Below are positions 8,466 to 16,796 of a stretch of 64,000 bases of DNA, piece after piece (position 1 is the stretch's first letter; each line of letters opens with the position of its first letter). A program made the translations under genes and the position numbers. The notes beneath the pieces are model-generated. The model was not told the DNA's origin. It ran no database searches and worked only from the letters and a program-made list of their open reading frames with translations. Source of the DNA: Mycolicibacterium mengxianglii (lineage in GTDB: Bacteria; Actinomycetota; Actinomycetes; Mycobacteriales; Mycobacteriaceae); the NCBI RefSeq assembly GCF_015710575.1, contig NZ_CP065373.1, positions 620,001 to 684,000 on the forward strand, given 5' to 3'.

Positions 8466-10324
8466 CCGACACCGCCGATCAGTCCAGTGAAGCCGGGAGC
8501 AAGGAGCCGGCACAATTGTCGCCGCGCAGGTTCGGTCGAGACCCCACCGCGCCGCGCAGTGGCGAGAACACCGCAGCGGCAATGCTGTTGGTGTTCACCG
8601 TCGCCGCCATCGTGTGGGCGAACTCGCCGTGGGCCGCCAGCTATGACACGTTCTGGGGCACGCCGGTCGGCCTGAGCTTCGGCGACGCCCATGTCGAGCT
8701 CACGATGAAACACCTGGTCAACGACGGGCTGATGACGTTCTTCTTCTTTATCGTCGGTCTCGAGGTGACCAGCCAGTTCAAGATCGGCGAGCTGACCGAC
8801 CGGGCCAGGGCGGTGGTACCCGTCGTGGCCGCGCTCGCCGGGCTGATCCTGCCGGCCGTGGTCTTCTTGCTGTTCAATCCCAGCGGCGACAACGCCACCG
8901 CCTGGGGCGTCGTGATCTCCACCGACACGGCGTTTCTCGTTGGCGCGTTGGCCATCATCGGGCCGAAGTACCCGGCGCGCTTGCGGACCTTCCTGTTGAC
9001 ACTGGCGGTGGTCGACGACGTGGGAGCGCTGGCGGTGATCGCGCTGTTCTACTCCGAGAACATCCGGCTGCTGCCGCTGTTGGCGGCGGTAGTGATGTTG
9101 GCCGCGCTCGCTGCGGTGCGGCTGTTGCCGATGTGGCGGGGACCCGTGTACGCGGTGCTGGCGTTCGGGCTGTGGCTGGCGCTCTACAACGGCGGAGTGC
9201 ATCCCACGCTGGCCGGTGTCGGTGTCGCGCTGCTGACCCCGGTGTTCCGACCGCAGCGCGAGCGGGTGGAGGCCGCGGTCGGGGTGATCCGGGCGTTCCG
9301 GCAGTCACCGAACTCCGAGTACGCCCGGGACGCCAGCCGCAGTCTGCGCGAATCGATCTCGATCAACGAGCGGCTGCAGACCGGATTCGGGCCGTATGTC
9401 TCCTTCTTGGTGTTGCCGTTGTTCGCGCTGGCCAACGCCGGGGTGCGACTGGACGAGGAGACGGTCTCGGCGGCCATGAGCTCGCGACTGACCTGGGGCA
9501 TCGTGGCGGGCCTGGTATTGGGCAAATTTGTCGGTATCACCGGCGCGACCGCGTTGGTGCGCAAGCTCGGTATCGGCGAACTGGCCCCAGGCCTGACATT
9601 GCGCCGGGTCGCCGGTGGGGCAGCGTTGTCCGGGATCGGGTTCACCATCTCGTTGTTCATCATCGACCTGGCCATCAAGGATCCTGCCGCACAGGACGAA
9701 GCGCGCGTCGGCGTGCTGATGGCCTCGGTGGTGGCCTTCGGTCTCGGTTGGCTGATGTTCCGGGTCACCGACCGGATCAGTCCACCAAAACCGGTCGGCG
9801 CCAAGCTGATCCGGCCGATCGACCCTGCGCGTGACCACATCCGCGGCAATCCGAACGCACCCCTGACGCTGGTGGAGTACGGCGACTACGAATGCCCGTT
9901 CTGCAGCCGGGCCACCGGGGCGATCGATGAGGTACGCGACCACTTCGGGGATGACCTGCGATATGTGTGGCGCCACCTTCCCTTGGAGAAGGTGCACCCC
10001 CGCGCCATGGACGCCGCGCTGGCGGCCGAGGCCGCCGGATTGCAGGGCAAGTACTTCGACATGGGCATGCTGATGTTCCAGTTCCAGGACTACCTGGAAT
10101 GGGAACACCTGTACCGCTACGCCGAAACCGCGGGCTGCGATATCCGCAGATTCGACGAGGACCTGCAGTCGTCGCGGGTGCGGCACCGGGTTGACGACGA
10201 TCTGCAGGACGCCGAACTGATGGATTTGCAGTCTGTGCCGACGTTTTTTGTCAATGGCAGGCGGCACAAGGGGCCCTGGGACGCGGCCAGCCTGATCCGG
10301 GCTTTGGAAGCCACCCGCAGCTAG
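8462..10324 (+). CDS. nhaA: NhaA Na+/H+ antiporter fused to a C-terminal DsbA/thioredoxin-like domain
   Basis: This 620-residue fusion starts at GTG 8462 (GTGA overlap). Residues about 30-440 are an NhaA-type antiporter with roughly twelve membrane helices, including TDTAFLVGALAIIGP and LTLAVVDDVGALAVIALF, which carry the paired aspartates that bind Na+. Residues about 460-620 form a thioredoxin-fold domain of the DsbA/thiol oxidoreductase type, with a CPFC active site at residues 478-481 and the cis-proline region in QSVPTFFVNG. The fusion could couple sodium/pH homeostasis to redox state (inference). Such fusions are known from actinobacteria and other phyla. The domain's side of the membrane depends on the helix count, which I cannot fix. 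Confidence 0.88.
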   Translation: MTDTADQSSEAGSKEPAQLSPRRFGRDPTAPRSGENTAAAMLLVFTVAAIVWANSPWAASYDTFWGTPVGLSFGDAHVELTMKHLVNDGLMTFFFFIVGLEVTSQFKIGELTDRARAVVPVVAALAGLILPAVVFLLFNPSGDNATAWGVVISTDTAFLVGALAIIGPKYPARLRTFLLTLAVVDDVGALAVIALFYSENIRLLPLLAAVVMLAALAAVRLLPMWRGPVYAVLAFGLWLALYNGGVHPTLAGVGVALLTPVFRPQRERVEAAVGVIRAFRQSPNSEYARDASRSLRESISINERLQTGFGPYVSFLVLPLFALANAGVRLDEETVSAAMSSRLTWGIVAGLVLGKFVGITGATALVRKLGIGELAPGLTLRRVAGGAALSGIGFTISLFIIDLAIKDPAAQDEARVGVLMASVVAFGLGWLMFRVTDRISPPKPVGAKLIRPIDPARDHIRGNPNAPLTLVEYGDYECPFCSRATGAIDEVRDHFGDDLRYVWRHLPLEKVHPRAMDAALAAEAAGLQGKYFDMGMLMFQFQDYLEWEHLYRYAETAGCDIRRFDEDLQSSRVRHRVDDDLQDAELMDLQSVPTFFVNGRRHKGPWDAASLIRALEATRS

Positions 10325-10341
10325 TCAACTAGGTTGGTGAC

Positions 10342-11523
10342 GTGCGTGACGTGCTGAGCGATCTGTTGGCTGGGTGGCGATCCGGGGCCACCGCCGGCCT
10401 GGCCACTGTGGTGCGCACGTTCCACTCCGCGCCCAGACCGGCCGGCGCTGCGATGGTGGTCGCCCCGGACGGCACTGTCACCGGTTCGGTATCGGGCGGT
10501 TGCGTGGAGGGGGCGTTGTACGACCTCGCCACCGAGGTCGCGGCGTCCGGCGTGCCGATGCTGCAGCGGTACGGGGTGTCTGACGACGATGCATTTCAGG
10601 TGGGTCTGACCTGCGGTGGCATCCTCGACGTGTTCGTCGAGCCGGTATCGCAGGCGACGTTTCCCGAACTGGCGGCGGTCGCCGAGGACATCGCCGCGCA
10701 CCGGCCGGCCGCGATCGCGACGGTGATCGCCCATCCGGAGTCGCAGTGGGTGGGCCGCCGGTTGGTCGTGCGTCCCGACGGTGTGGACGGCACCCTGGGG
10801 TCGTTGCGTGCTGACGCCGCCGTGACCGATGACGCGCGCGGACTGCTCGCAGCGGGCCGAAGCGAGGTGTTGACCTTCGGGCCGGACGGTCAGCGTCGTG
10901 GTGAGGGGATGGAGGTGTTCGTCGCCAGCTACGCACCGCGGCCGCGCATGCTCGTCTTCGGAGCGATCGATTTCGCCGCGGCCGTCGCCGCCCAGGGCTC
11001 CTTCCTCGGCTACCGCGTGACGGTGTGTGACGCCCGGCCGTTGTTTGCGACGTCGTCGCGCTTCCCGACCGCTGACGAGGTGATCGTGGACTGGCCGCAC
11101 CGTTACCTCGCGGCGCAGGCCGCCGGTTCGGCCATCGACGCCCGCACGGTGATCTGCGTGCTGACCCACGACCCGAAATTCGACGTGCCGTTGCTGGAGG
11201 TGGCCCTGCGGCTGCCCTCAGCCGGGATAGACGTCGCCTATGTGGGGGCGATGGGGTCCCGTCGCACCCACGACGACCGGATGGCCAGGCTGCGGGAAGC
11301 CGGACTGACCGACGCCGAGTTGGCCCGGCTGTCCAGCCCCATCGGACTCGACCTCGGTGGCCGCACGCCGGAGGAGACCGCGGTGTCGATAGCCGCCGAG
11401 ATCATCGCCCGCCGCTGGGGTGGTGGTGGTCGCCCCCTGGCCGAGACGGGCGGCCGTATCCATGTCGAGCCTGACGGGCGACGGGCCGCATCCAGTCGGG
11501 TGGGGTCGCACCAAAACCGTTGA
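10342..11523 (+). CDS. XdhC/CoxI-family protein (Rv0376c-like)
   Basis: This 393-residue protein starts at GTG 10342. The N-terminal XdhC/CoxI domain has TVVRTFHSAPRPAGAAM and SGGCVEGAL. The C-terminal Rossmann-type domain has MLVFGAIDFAAA and the conserved GAMGSRRTHDDRMARLREAG and GLDLGGRTPEETA segments. Family members mature molybdenum hydroxylases by inserting the sulfurated molybdenum cofactor (xanthine dehydrogenase, CO dehydrogenase). No hydroxylase subunit genes are in the window, so its partner enzyme must be elsewhere. In M. tuberculosis Rv0376c lies beside CO-dehydrogenase genes. It lies 17 bp downstream of the antiporter gene and may share its transcript. Confidence 0.85.
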   Translation: MRDVLSDLLAGWRSGATAGLATVVRTFHSAPRPAGAAMVVAPDGTVTGSVSGGCVEGALYDLATEVAASGVPMLQRYGVSDDDAFQVGLTCGGILDVFVEPVSQATFPELAAVAEDIAAHRPAAIATVIAHPESQWVGRRLVVRPDGVDGTLGSLRADAAVTDDARGLLAAGRSEVLTFGPDGQRRGEGMEVFVASYAPRPRMLVFGAIDFAAAVAAQGSFLGYRVTVCDARPLFATSSRFPTADEVIVDWPHRYLAAQAAGSAIDARTVICVLTHDPKFDVPLLEVALRLPSAGIDVAYVGAMGSRRTHDDRMARLREAGLTDAELARLSSPIGLDLGGRTPEETAVSIAAEIIARRWGGGGRPLAETGGRIHVEPDGRRAASSRVGSHQNR

Positions 11524-11557
11524 GGCCCTTGATAATCGCACAGAGTAGTGGAGAGCG

Positions 11558-12472
11558 ATGACCAGTAACGAGCGCGCACGAATCGATTTCCCAGCCCGTG
11601 TCGGGGTCTGGTGGGCCAGCGAGACGTGGTCCATCATCGACGCCCAGCAGGTGGCCCGCGATATCGAAGAGCTGGGCTACGGCTCGCTGTTCATCCCGGA
11701 AGTGGCCGGCAAGGAATGCCTGACCCAGTCGGCGGCCTTTCTGTCGGCCACGGATCGCCTGGTCGTCGGCACCGGAATCGCGAACATCCATGTGCGGCTG
11801 CCGTCGGCGGCCGAATCCGGTGCGCGGACGTTGACCGCGCTGCACCCGGGGCGGTTCGTGCTCGGACTGGGTGTCAGCCACGCTCCGCTGGTCGAGCACG
11901 CCATGGGCGGTTCCTATGCCAAGCCGTTGGCCACCATGCGGGGTTACCTCGAGCGGATGGCGGCCCTGCCCGAACAGATCGAACCCGGTGTGGGCCGCCC
12001 GGTCCGGCTGCTGGCGGCGCTGGGTCCCAAGATGATCGAACTGTCCGGTGAGCTCGCCGACGGCGCGCACCCCTATCTGGTGACCCCCGAGCAGACCGCG
12101 ACCACCCGGTCGATCCTCGGCCCGGACAAATGGATCGTCTCCGAGCAGGCCGTCGTCGTCGGCGGTTCGCAAGAGCAGCAGTTGCAGTACGCCCACCAGC
12201 ATCTGGACGTCTACAGCGGCCTGCCGAACTACCGCAATTCGTGGCTGCGTCAGGGTTACGACGAGTCCGACCTGGTGCGCGGCGGCTCCGACCGGCTGGC
12301 CCGGGGCATCGTCGGGCTGGGCTCGGTCGAGGATGCCGCGGCGAAGGTCAGCGCGCATCTGGACGCGGGAGCCGACCACGTGGTGGTGCAGGTGCTCGGC
12401 GACAACCCGATGGCGGATCCGCGGCCCGCGCTGCGGGAGCTCGCGGCGGTGCTCAACCCCGCGAGCGCTTAG
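11558..12472 (+). CDS. LLM-class F420-dependent oxidoreductase
   Basis: This 304-residue protein has a luciferase-like TIM barrel. Signatures are ARDIEELGYGSLFIPE near the N-terminus, LTALHPGRFVLGLGVSH after the third strand, and a C-terminal GADHVVVQVLGD strand. In mycobacteria this subgroup usually binds the deazaflavin F420 rather than FMN; the substrate is unknown. It starts at ATG 11558 after GGAGAG. Its 3' end overlaps the convergent DedA gene by 4 bp. Reductive use of F420H2 would depend on Fgd1, encoded at 38053-39063 in this same window. Confidence 0.82.
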   Translation: MTSNERARIDFPARVGVWWASETWSIIDAQQVARDIEELGYGSLFIPEVAGKECLTQSAAFLSATDRLVVGTGIANIHVRLPSAAESGARTLTALHPGRFVLGLGVSHAPLVEHAMGGSYAKPLATMRGYLERMAALPEQIEPGVGRPVRLLAALGPKMIELSGELADGAHPYLVTPEQTATTRSILGPDKWIVSEQAVVVGGSQEQQLQYAHQHLDVYSGLPNYRNSWLRQGYDESDLVRGGSDRLARGIVGLGSVEDAAAKVSAHLDAGADHVVVQVLGDNPMADPRPALRELAAVLNPASA

Positions 12473-13185
12473 GAGTTCTGCTCGGGGAGCGGTCCGGACG
12501 GCAGCTCGCCTGCCGCTCGGGCCGCTTTTCGGCGCTTGTACCACTCCCAGAGCATGGGAGCGACGGACGCCAGCACGATCAGGATGAAGATGGGCTCCAG
12601 CAGTTTCTGCACGATCTCGAACTTGCCCAGCCAGTATCCGAGCAGGGTGATGCCCACGCCCCACACCACGGCGCCCAGGACGTTGAATGCGGTGAACGTG
12701 GCGTAGCCCATCCGGGCGGCGCCGGCGGTGATGGGAGCCAGCGTCCGGACGATCGGGACGAAACGTGCAATGACGATGGCGAACGGGCCGCGCTCCTCGA
12801 AGAACAGGTGCGCCTCGTCGAGGTACCTCTGCTTGAGCACTCGGGCGTTCGGCTTGAACATCGAGGTACCCACCGAACGGCCGATCCAGTAGCCGACCTG
12901 GCCGCCGAGCACGGCGGCGATGGGAATGAACACCAGCAGCTGCCAGAGCTGGAAATTGGCGTAGTCGGCGCCCTGTGCGGCGGTGCCGGCGGCGAGCATG
13001 CCGGCGACGAAGAGCAGGGAATCTCCCGGCAGGACGGGGAACAGCACCCCGGACTCGACGAACACCACCACCAGCAGGCCGATCAATGCCCAGGTGCCGA
13101 AATAGCTGAGCAGCGTCAGGGGGTCCATGAAGTCCGGCAGCAATGCCAGATAGGTCACGGATTCGGTCGAGGCCAGGGCGGTCAC
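12469..13185 (-). CDS. DedA-family membrane protein (Rv0364-like)
   Basis: This 238-residue polytopic membrane protein has the DedA/SNARE-associated pattern: VFVESGVLFPVLPGDSLLF with the functionally important acidic residue, then GYWIGRSVGTSMF, and IVIARFVPIVRTLAPITAGA with the conserved arginine. The last helix precedes a basic cytoplasmic tail. The family transports undecaprenyl phosphate or other lipids across the membrane and affects membrane potential. It is convergent with the upstream F420 oxidoreductase gene and divergent from fba, as in the Rv0363c-Rv0364 region of M. tuberculosis. Confidence 0.88.
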   Translation of the reverse strand: MTALASTESVTYLALLPDFMDPLTLLSYFGTWALIGLLVVVFVESGVLFPVLPGDSLLFVAGMLAAGTAAQGADYANFQLWQLLVFIPIAAVLGGQVGYWIGRSVGTSMFKPNARVLKQRYLDEAHLFFEERGPFAIVIARFVPIVRTLAPITAGAARMGYATFTAFNVLGAVVWGVGITLLGYWLGKFEIVQKLLEPIFILIVLASVAPMLWEWYKRRKAARAAGELPSGPLPEQNS

Positions 13186-13251
13186 GGCGACCAGACTACC
13201 GGCGGAGCGCGTGTGACCTGGTCCGCGCTGCTGGCTACGGGAGTGACTTGC

Positions 13252-13305
13252 GATACTCGTAAGGAGATAGACAATCCGCCGCCAAGCACGTCAGCAGCCA
13301 GGAGG
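13252..13305 (+). promoter_or_regulatory. Probable fba promoter -10 box and strong ribosome binding site
   Basis: GATACT at 13252-13257 fits a SigA-like -10 box, though the -35 position (TGCTGG, 13229-13234) is weak. AGGAGG at 13300-13305 lies 9 nt before the fba ATG and is one of the strongest Shine-Dalgarno sequences in the window, in keeping with high aldolase expression. Confidence 0.4.
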
Positions 13306-13314
13306 AGCCCGCTC

Positions 13315-14352
13315 ATGCCGATCGCTACACCCGAGGTCTACGCCGAGATGCTGGGCCGCGCCAAAGACCATTCCTATGCGTTCCCGGCCATCAACTGCAC
13401 GTCGTCGGAAACCATCAACGCTGCGCTCAAGGGTTTCGCCGACGCCGGTAGCGACGGCATCATCCAGTTCTCGACCGGCGGCGCCGAATTCGGTTCCGGG
13501 CTGGGCATCAAGGACATGGTGACCGGCGCGGTGGCACTGGCGGAGTTCGCCCACGTCGTCGCCGACAAGTACCCGATCACCGTCGCGCTGCACACCGACC
13601 ACTGCCCCAAGGACAAGCTCGACACCTACGTACGCCCGCTGCTGGCGATCTCGGCCGAGCGTGTCGCCAAGGGCGAGAACCCGCTGTTCCAGTCCCACAT
13701 GTGGGACGGCTCCGCGGTGCCGATCGACGAGAACCTGCAGATTGCCAAGGAACTGCTCAAGCTGGCGTCGCAGGCGAAGATCATCCTGGAAATCGAGATC
13801 GGCGTCGTCGGTGGTGAAGAAGATGGCGTCGAGGCCGAGATCAACGAGAAGCTCTACACCACGCCCGAGGACTTCGAGAAGACCATCGACGCCCTTGGTG
13901 CGGGCGAGCACGGAAGGTACTTGCTGGCAGCTACTTTCGGCAATGTGCACGGTGTCTACAAGCCCGGCAACGTGAAGCTGCGTCCCGATATCCTGGCGCA
14001 GGGCCAGCAGGTGGCGGCGTCGAAGTTGGGGCTCGGTGAGGGCTCCAAGCCGTTCGACTTCGTGTTCCACGGTGGTTCGGGCTCGCTGAAGTCCGAGATC
14101 GAGGATTCGCTGAAGTACGGCGTGGTGAAGATGAACGTCGACACCGACACGCAGTACGCCTTCACCCGCCCGTTGGCCGGTCACATGTTCGCCAATTACG
14201 ACGGCGTGCTCAAGATCGACGGTGAGGTCGGCAACAAGAAGGTCTACGACCCGCGCAGCTACCTCAAGAAGGCCGAAGCCTCGATGACCGAGCGGGTCAT
14301 CGAGGCCTGCAACGACCTGCACAGCGCCGGCCGCAGCGTCACCGGCAGCTAG
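13315..14352 (+). CDS. fba: Class II fructose-bisphosphate aldolase
   Basis: This 345-residue zinc aldolase reversibly cleaves fructose 1,6-bisphosphate into dihydroxyacetone phosphate and glyceraldehyde 3-phosphate, in glycolysis and gluconeogenesis. The zinc-binding region VALHTDHCPKD, the EIEIGVVGGEEDG loop, the FGNVHGVYKPG motif and the phosphate-binding VFHGGSGS loop are all intact. The start is ATG 13315, 9 nt after AGGAGG. The frame stays open far upstream through the DedA gene in antisense, but nothing there resembles protein. A long perfect hairpin follows the stop. It matches Rv0363c of M. tuberculosis, a class II enzyme without a class I backup in most mycobacteria. Confidence 0.97.
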   Translation: MPIATPEVYAEMLGRAKDHSYAFPAINCTSSETINAALKGFADAGSDGIIQFSTGGAEFGSGLGIKDMVTGAVALAEFAHVVADKYPITVALHTDHCPKDKLDTYVRPLLAISAERVAKGENPLFQSHMWDGSAVPIDENLQIAKELLKLASQAKIILEIEIGVVGGEEDGVEAEINEKLYTTPEDFEKTIDALGAGEHGRYLLAATFGNVHGVYKPGNVKLRPDILAQGQQVAASKLGLGEGSKPFDFVFHGGSGSLKSEIEDSLKYGVVKMNVDTDTQYAFTRPLAGHMFANYDGVLKIDGEVGNKKVYDPRSYLKKAEASMTERVIEACNDLHSAGRSVTGS

Positions 14353-14357
14353 TTGGG

Positions 14358-14406
14358 GATTTCGGCGCGCTCATCGTCGCCCAGCGACGATGAGCGCGCC
14401 GAAATC
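14358..14406. terminator. Perfect 23-bp hairpin, bidirectional terminator between fba and the Rv0361-like gene
   Basis: Arms at 14358-14380 and 14384-14406 are perfectly complementary, with a CCA loop. It begins 6 bp after the fba stop and ends 7 bp before the stop of the convergent membrane-protein gene. There is no long T tract, as in many mycobacterial terminators. The symmetrical placement suggests that it stops transcription from both sides. Confidence 0.85.
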
Positions 14407-14413
14407 ACAAGGC

Positions 14414-15247
14414 TCACTGAGAGCTCTGGCAGATCTTCCACTGGTCGTCGCGGAACTCGAGGTCGAAGCTGCGGGTGGAGCGGGTCGACGGGTCATACGC
14501 CATGAAGGTCGTCACGTTGGCCTCGGCGTGCTCCCCGTTGACCACCACCTGATCGATGCTGGCCACAACGGGGTACTGCTTGGCCGCGGCCACCCGGGTG
14601 TGGATGTCCGACCACTGCTGGTCGTCGTATTTGATGTAGCTGGCGGCGGTGTCGCCGCAGGTGACGCTGCGCAGGGTGGCGAGGTCACCGTTCTGGATCG
14701 CACTGTCGAAGCTCTGAATGGTGTGACGGACCGTGTCTTCCTGCGTGGCCTGCGAGTCGTCGCCGCGGGTGAGCAGCACGGTGCCCAGGATCGCGACCGC
14801 GGCCAGCGCGGCGATCACCAGGACCACGGCCACCACCCAGCCCCAGCTGCGCTTCTTGCCGGGCAGCTTCGGCGGTTCGGACCGGGGTGGAATCGCTTGC
14901 GGTGCCGCGGTGCGCGGCTGCCCCCCGGGGGGCGCCATCATCGGCGGCGCGAACGCGGGGTCGGTGTTGGGGTCCTGGCTCCCGGGAGGAACCGAGATGA
15001 TCTCGGTGGCGGGTTCCGGCGCCCTGTCGATGATCTGCGTCGAGCCGTCGTCCATGCCGGACGGGGCGGTGAAGCGTCGCTCGCCGGGATTGATCGCCGG
15101 CTCGGTCCCCGGGGTGTGGGCATCACTCTGCGCGACGAAAACCTCGGTGGCCGGCTCCTCGTGCGTCGAGGTCACCTCGGTATCGGGTTCGGCACCGGGG
15201 CGGACGGTCGGTTCGGCGTCCTGGTCGGGCCCTGAGGGGTCTGACAT
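14414..15247 (-). CDS. Single-pass membrane protein with disordered N-terminus (Rv0361-like)
   Basis: This 277-residue protein has three parts. Residues 1 to about 155 are rich in D, E, P and T and look disordered and cytoplasmic. A basic patch (KLPGKKRS) and one hydrophobic helix follow at about 160-185. A roughly 95-residue extracytoplasmic domain carries VTCGDTAASY and ends with WKICQSSQ. The last domain resembles the DUF4878/lumazine-binding-like folds of mycobacterial membrane proteins, and the protein at 29610-30050 has a similar end. The start is ATG 15247, with GGAGG about 10 nt upstream. Function unknown. The threonine-rich tail could be a kinase substrate (inference). Confidence 0.8.
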   Translation of the reverse strand: MSDPSGPDQDAEPTVRPGAEPDTEVTSTHEEPATEVFVAQSDAHTPGTEPAINPGERRFTAPSGMDDGSTQIIDRAPEPATEIISVPPGSQDPNTDPAFAPPMMAPPGGQPRTAAPQAIPPRSEPPKLPGKKRSWGWVVAVVLVIAALAAVAILGTVLLTRGDDSQATQEDTVRHTIQSFDSAIQNGDLATLRSVTCGDTAASYIKYDDQQWSDIHTRVAAAKQYPVVASIDQVVVNGEHAEANVTTFMAYDPSTRSTRSFDLEFRDDQWKICQSSQ

Positions 15248-15379
15248 GGATCTGCGTCCTCCCGTGCTACATGCGCTGTGAAACGGCGTCGGCGACTTTC
15301 CGCTGCCGTGCGATGGTGCATCTGAGACTAGCGCCGGCCGGCGCGTCCCACTCCCATCCAGCACGGCAGAATAGTCGCC

Positions 15380-15796
15380 ATGACGCGTATGGGTGATCTT
15401 CTGGGACCGGAGCCGGTGCTTCTGCCGGCGGACGTCGAGGCGGAAGGGGACCTGGCGGCCGGTGAGAACCCGGCGATCGTCGCCGCGGCACACCCGTCGG
15501 CCTCGGTGGCCTGGGCGACCCTGGCCGAGCAGGCGCTCGCCGACGACAAGGCGATCACCGCCTACGCCTATGCCCGCACCGGTTACCACCGGGGTCTGGA
15601 CCAGTTGCGCCGGAACGGGTGGAAGGGCTTCGGGCCGGTGCCGTTCTCCCACGAACCGAACCGCGGGTTCCTGCGGTGCGTCGCGGCGCTGGCCCGGGCG
15701 GCGGACACGATCGGTGAGACGCCTGAGTACGCGCGGTGCCTGGACCTGCTCGACGACTGCGACCCGCAGGCACGCGAGCAGCTCGGCCTGACCTGA
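15380..15796 (+). CDS. DUF3151 family protein (Rv0360c-like)
   Basis: This 138-residue soluble protein is conserved across actinobacteria under the name DUF3151. Visible family landmarks are GDLLGPEPVLLP near the start, YAYARTGYHRGLDQLRRNGW in the middle, and a GFLRCVAALARAA helix near the end. The helical content suggests a small all-alpha fold. The start is at ATG 15380, divergent from the Rv0361-like gene with a 132-bp shared promoter region. No enzymatic motif is evident and the function is unknown. Confidence 0.82.
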   Translation: MTRMGDLLGPEPVLLPADVEAEGDLAAGENPAIVAAAHPSASVAWATLAEQALADDKAITAYAYARTGYHRGLDQLRRNGWKGFGPVPFSHEPNRGFLRCVAALARAADTIGETPEYARCLDLLDDCDPQAREQLGLT

Positions 15797-15804
15797 GTGC
15801 GTCG

Positions 15805-16707
15805 TCAGTGATGGCTTGGCTCAGCCGGGCCATCGCAGTCTCCGGTGCAACCGGGGGGTTCCACCTGGACGGTGGCGTGTGCCAGTCCGCGGGCGGCCAG
15901 CACGGCGCGCGCGTCGCCGAGCACCCGCGCTGAGTCCGCGGTACTGGTCAGGTGCGCGGTGGCCATGTCTTTGCCCGGGACCAGCGTCCATACGTGCAGG
16001 TCGTGCACTTCGGTGACGCCGGGAACGGCGCGTAGGGCCTGCCGCAGCTCGTCGACGTCGATGTGCGTGGGGGAGGACTCCGACAGAATGCGCAGTGCCG
16101 AGCGCGCCAGGGACACTGCGCGTGGCAGTACCCACAGTGCGACCAAGATGGCGACGACGACGTCTGCGTAGGGCCATCCGGTGGTCACGGTGACGATGCC
16201 GGCGATGAGAACGCCGATACTGCCGACGGTGTCGGCCACCACTTCCATGTAGGCGCCCTTGACGGCCAGGCTTTTTTCGGAGTCTGCCCGCAGCACGAGC
16301 ACCACCACGGCATTGGCGAGCAGTCCGGCCAGCGCCACCGCGATCATCGGGACTCCGGGTACTGCCGGCGCGTGGCCCAGGCGTTCGACGGCCTCGTAGA
16401 GGATGAACGCGGCGACCCCGAGCAGTAGCGCCGCATTGGCCACCGCGGTGAACACCTCGGCGCGGTGCCAGCCGTAGGTGCGCGCGGCGGATGCCGAACC
16501 GCGCCGCGCCAGCAGCACGGCGGTCAGGCCCATGAACATCGCCACCAGGTCGGTGAGCATGTGGCCGGCGTCGGCCAGCAGGGCGATGGAGTTGATCAGC
16601 AGCGCCGTCACCAGTTCGATGACGAAGAACACGGTGAGTATTGCCGCCGAGAGCAGCATCCGGCTGACCCGCGAGTCGCCGTGGCTGTGATCGTGGCCGG
16701 CACCCAT
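15805..16707 (-). CDS. Cation diffusion facilitator (CDF) metal efflux transporter
   Basis: This 300-residue protein has six predicted membrane helices. The metal-site pairs of CDF proteins are visible: HMLTD in TM2 and a D-x3-D pattern (VVADTVGSIGV) in TM5. The N-terminus is histidine-rich (GHDHSHGDS), and the cytoplasmic C-terminal ferredoxin-like domain has VPGVTEVHDLHVW, typical of zinc/cadmium/cobalt exporters such as CzcD/ZitB. I choose ATG 16707, which begins directly before the His-rich stretch; a start at 16752 would add a Cys-containing leader. It is divergent from the TetR-type regulator gene, whose product may control it. Confidence 0.88.
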   Translation of the reverse strand: MGAGHDHSHGDSRVSRMLLSAAILTVFFVIELVTALLINSIALLADAGHMLTDLVAMFMGLTAVLLARRGSASAARTYGWHRAEVFTAVANAALLLGVAAFILYEAVERLGHAPAVPGVPMIAVALAGLLANAVVVLVLRADSEKSLAVKGAYMEVVADTVGSIGVLIAGIVTVTTGWPYADVVVAILVALWVLPRAVSLARSALRILSESSPTHIDVDELRQALRAVPGVTEVHDLHVWTLVPGKDMATAHLTSTADSARVLGDARAVLAARGLAHATVQVEPPGCTGDCDGPAEPSHH

Positions 16708-16717
16708 GCCGTGAAAT

Positions 16718-16737
16718 ATATGCGCGATGACGCATGT
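16718..16737. promoter_or_regulatory. Inverted repeat upstream of the CDF gene
   Basis: ATGCG-CGATGA-CGCAT (16720-16735) is a perfect 5-bp inverted repeat, extendable to 7-bp arms with one mismatch (ATATGCG/CGCATGT). It lies 11 bp upstream of the chosen ATG of the efflux gene, where a metal-responsive or TetR-type repressor could block transcription. The binding protein is not identified. Confidence 0.35.
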
Positions 16738-16796
16738 ATTGCAACCGTGCATCTCCTCGCTGCCCTAGTTGCGTACACGTCAGAATGTATTGTGGA

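Noticed and set aside
6846..8582. A 578-codon minus-strand open frame opposite acetoacetyl-CoA synthetase
   Set aside because: It is antisense to an enzyme with intact motifs; composition is typical of GC-rich shadow frames.
12130..13314. A plus-strand frame open without stops from 12130 into fba
   Set aside because: It lies over the F420 oxidoreductase and DedA genes, has no family resemblance and exists because of high GC. fba starts at ATG 13315 with a strong ribosome binding site.
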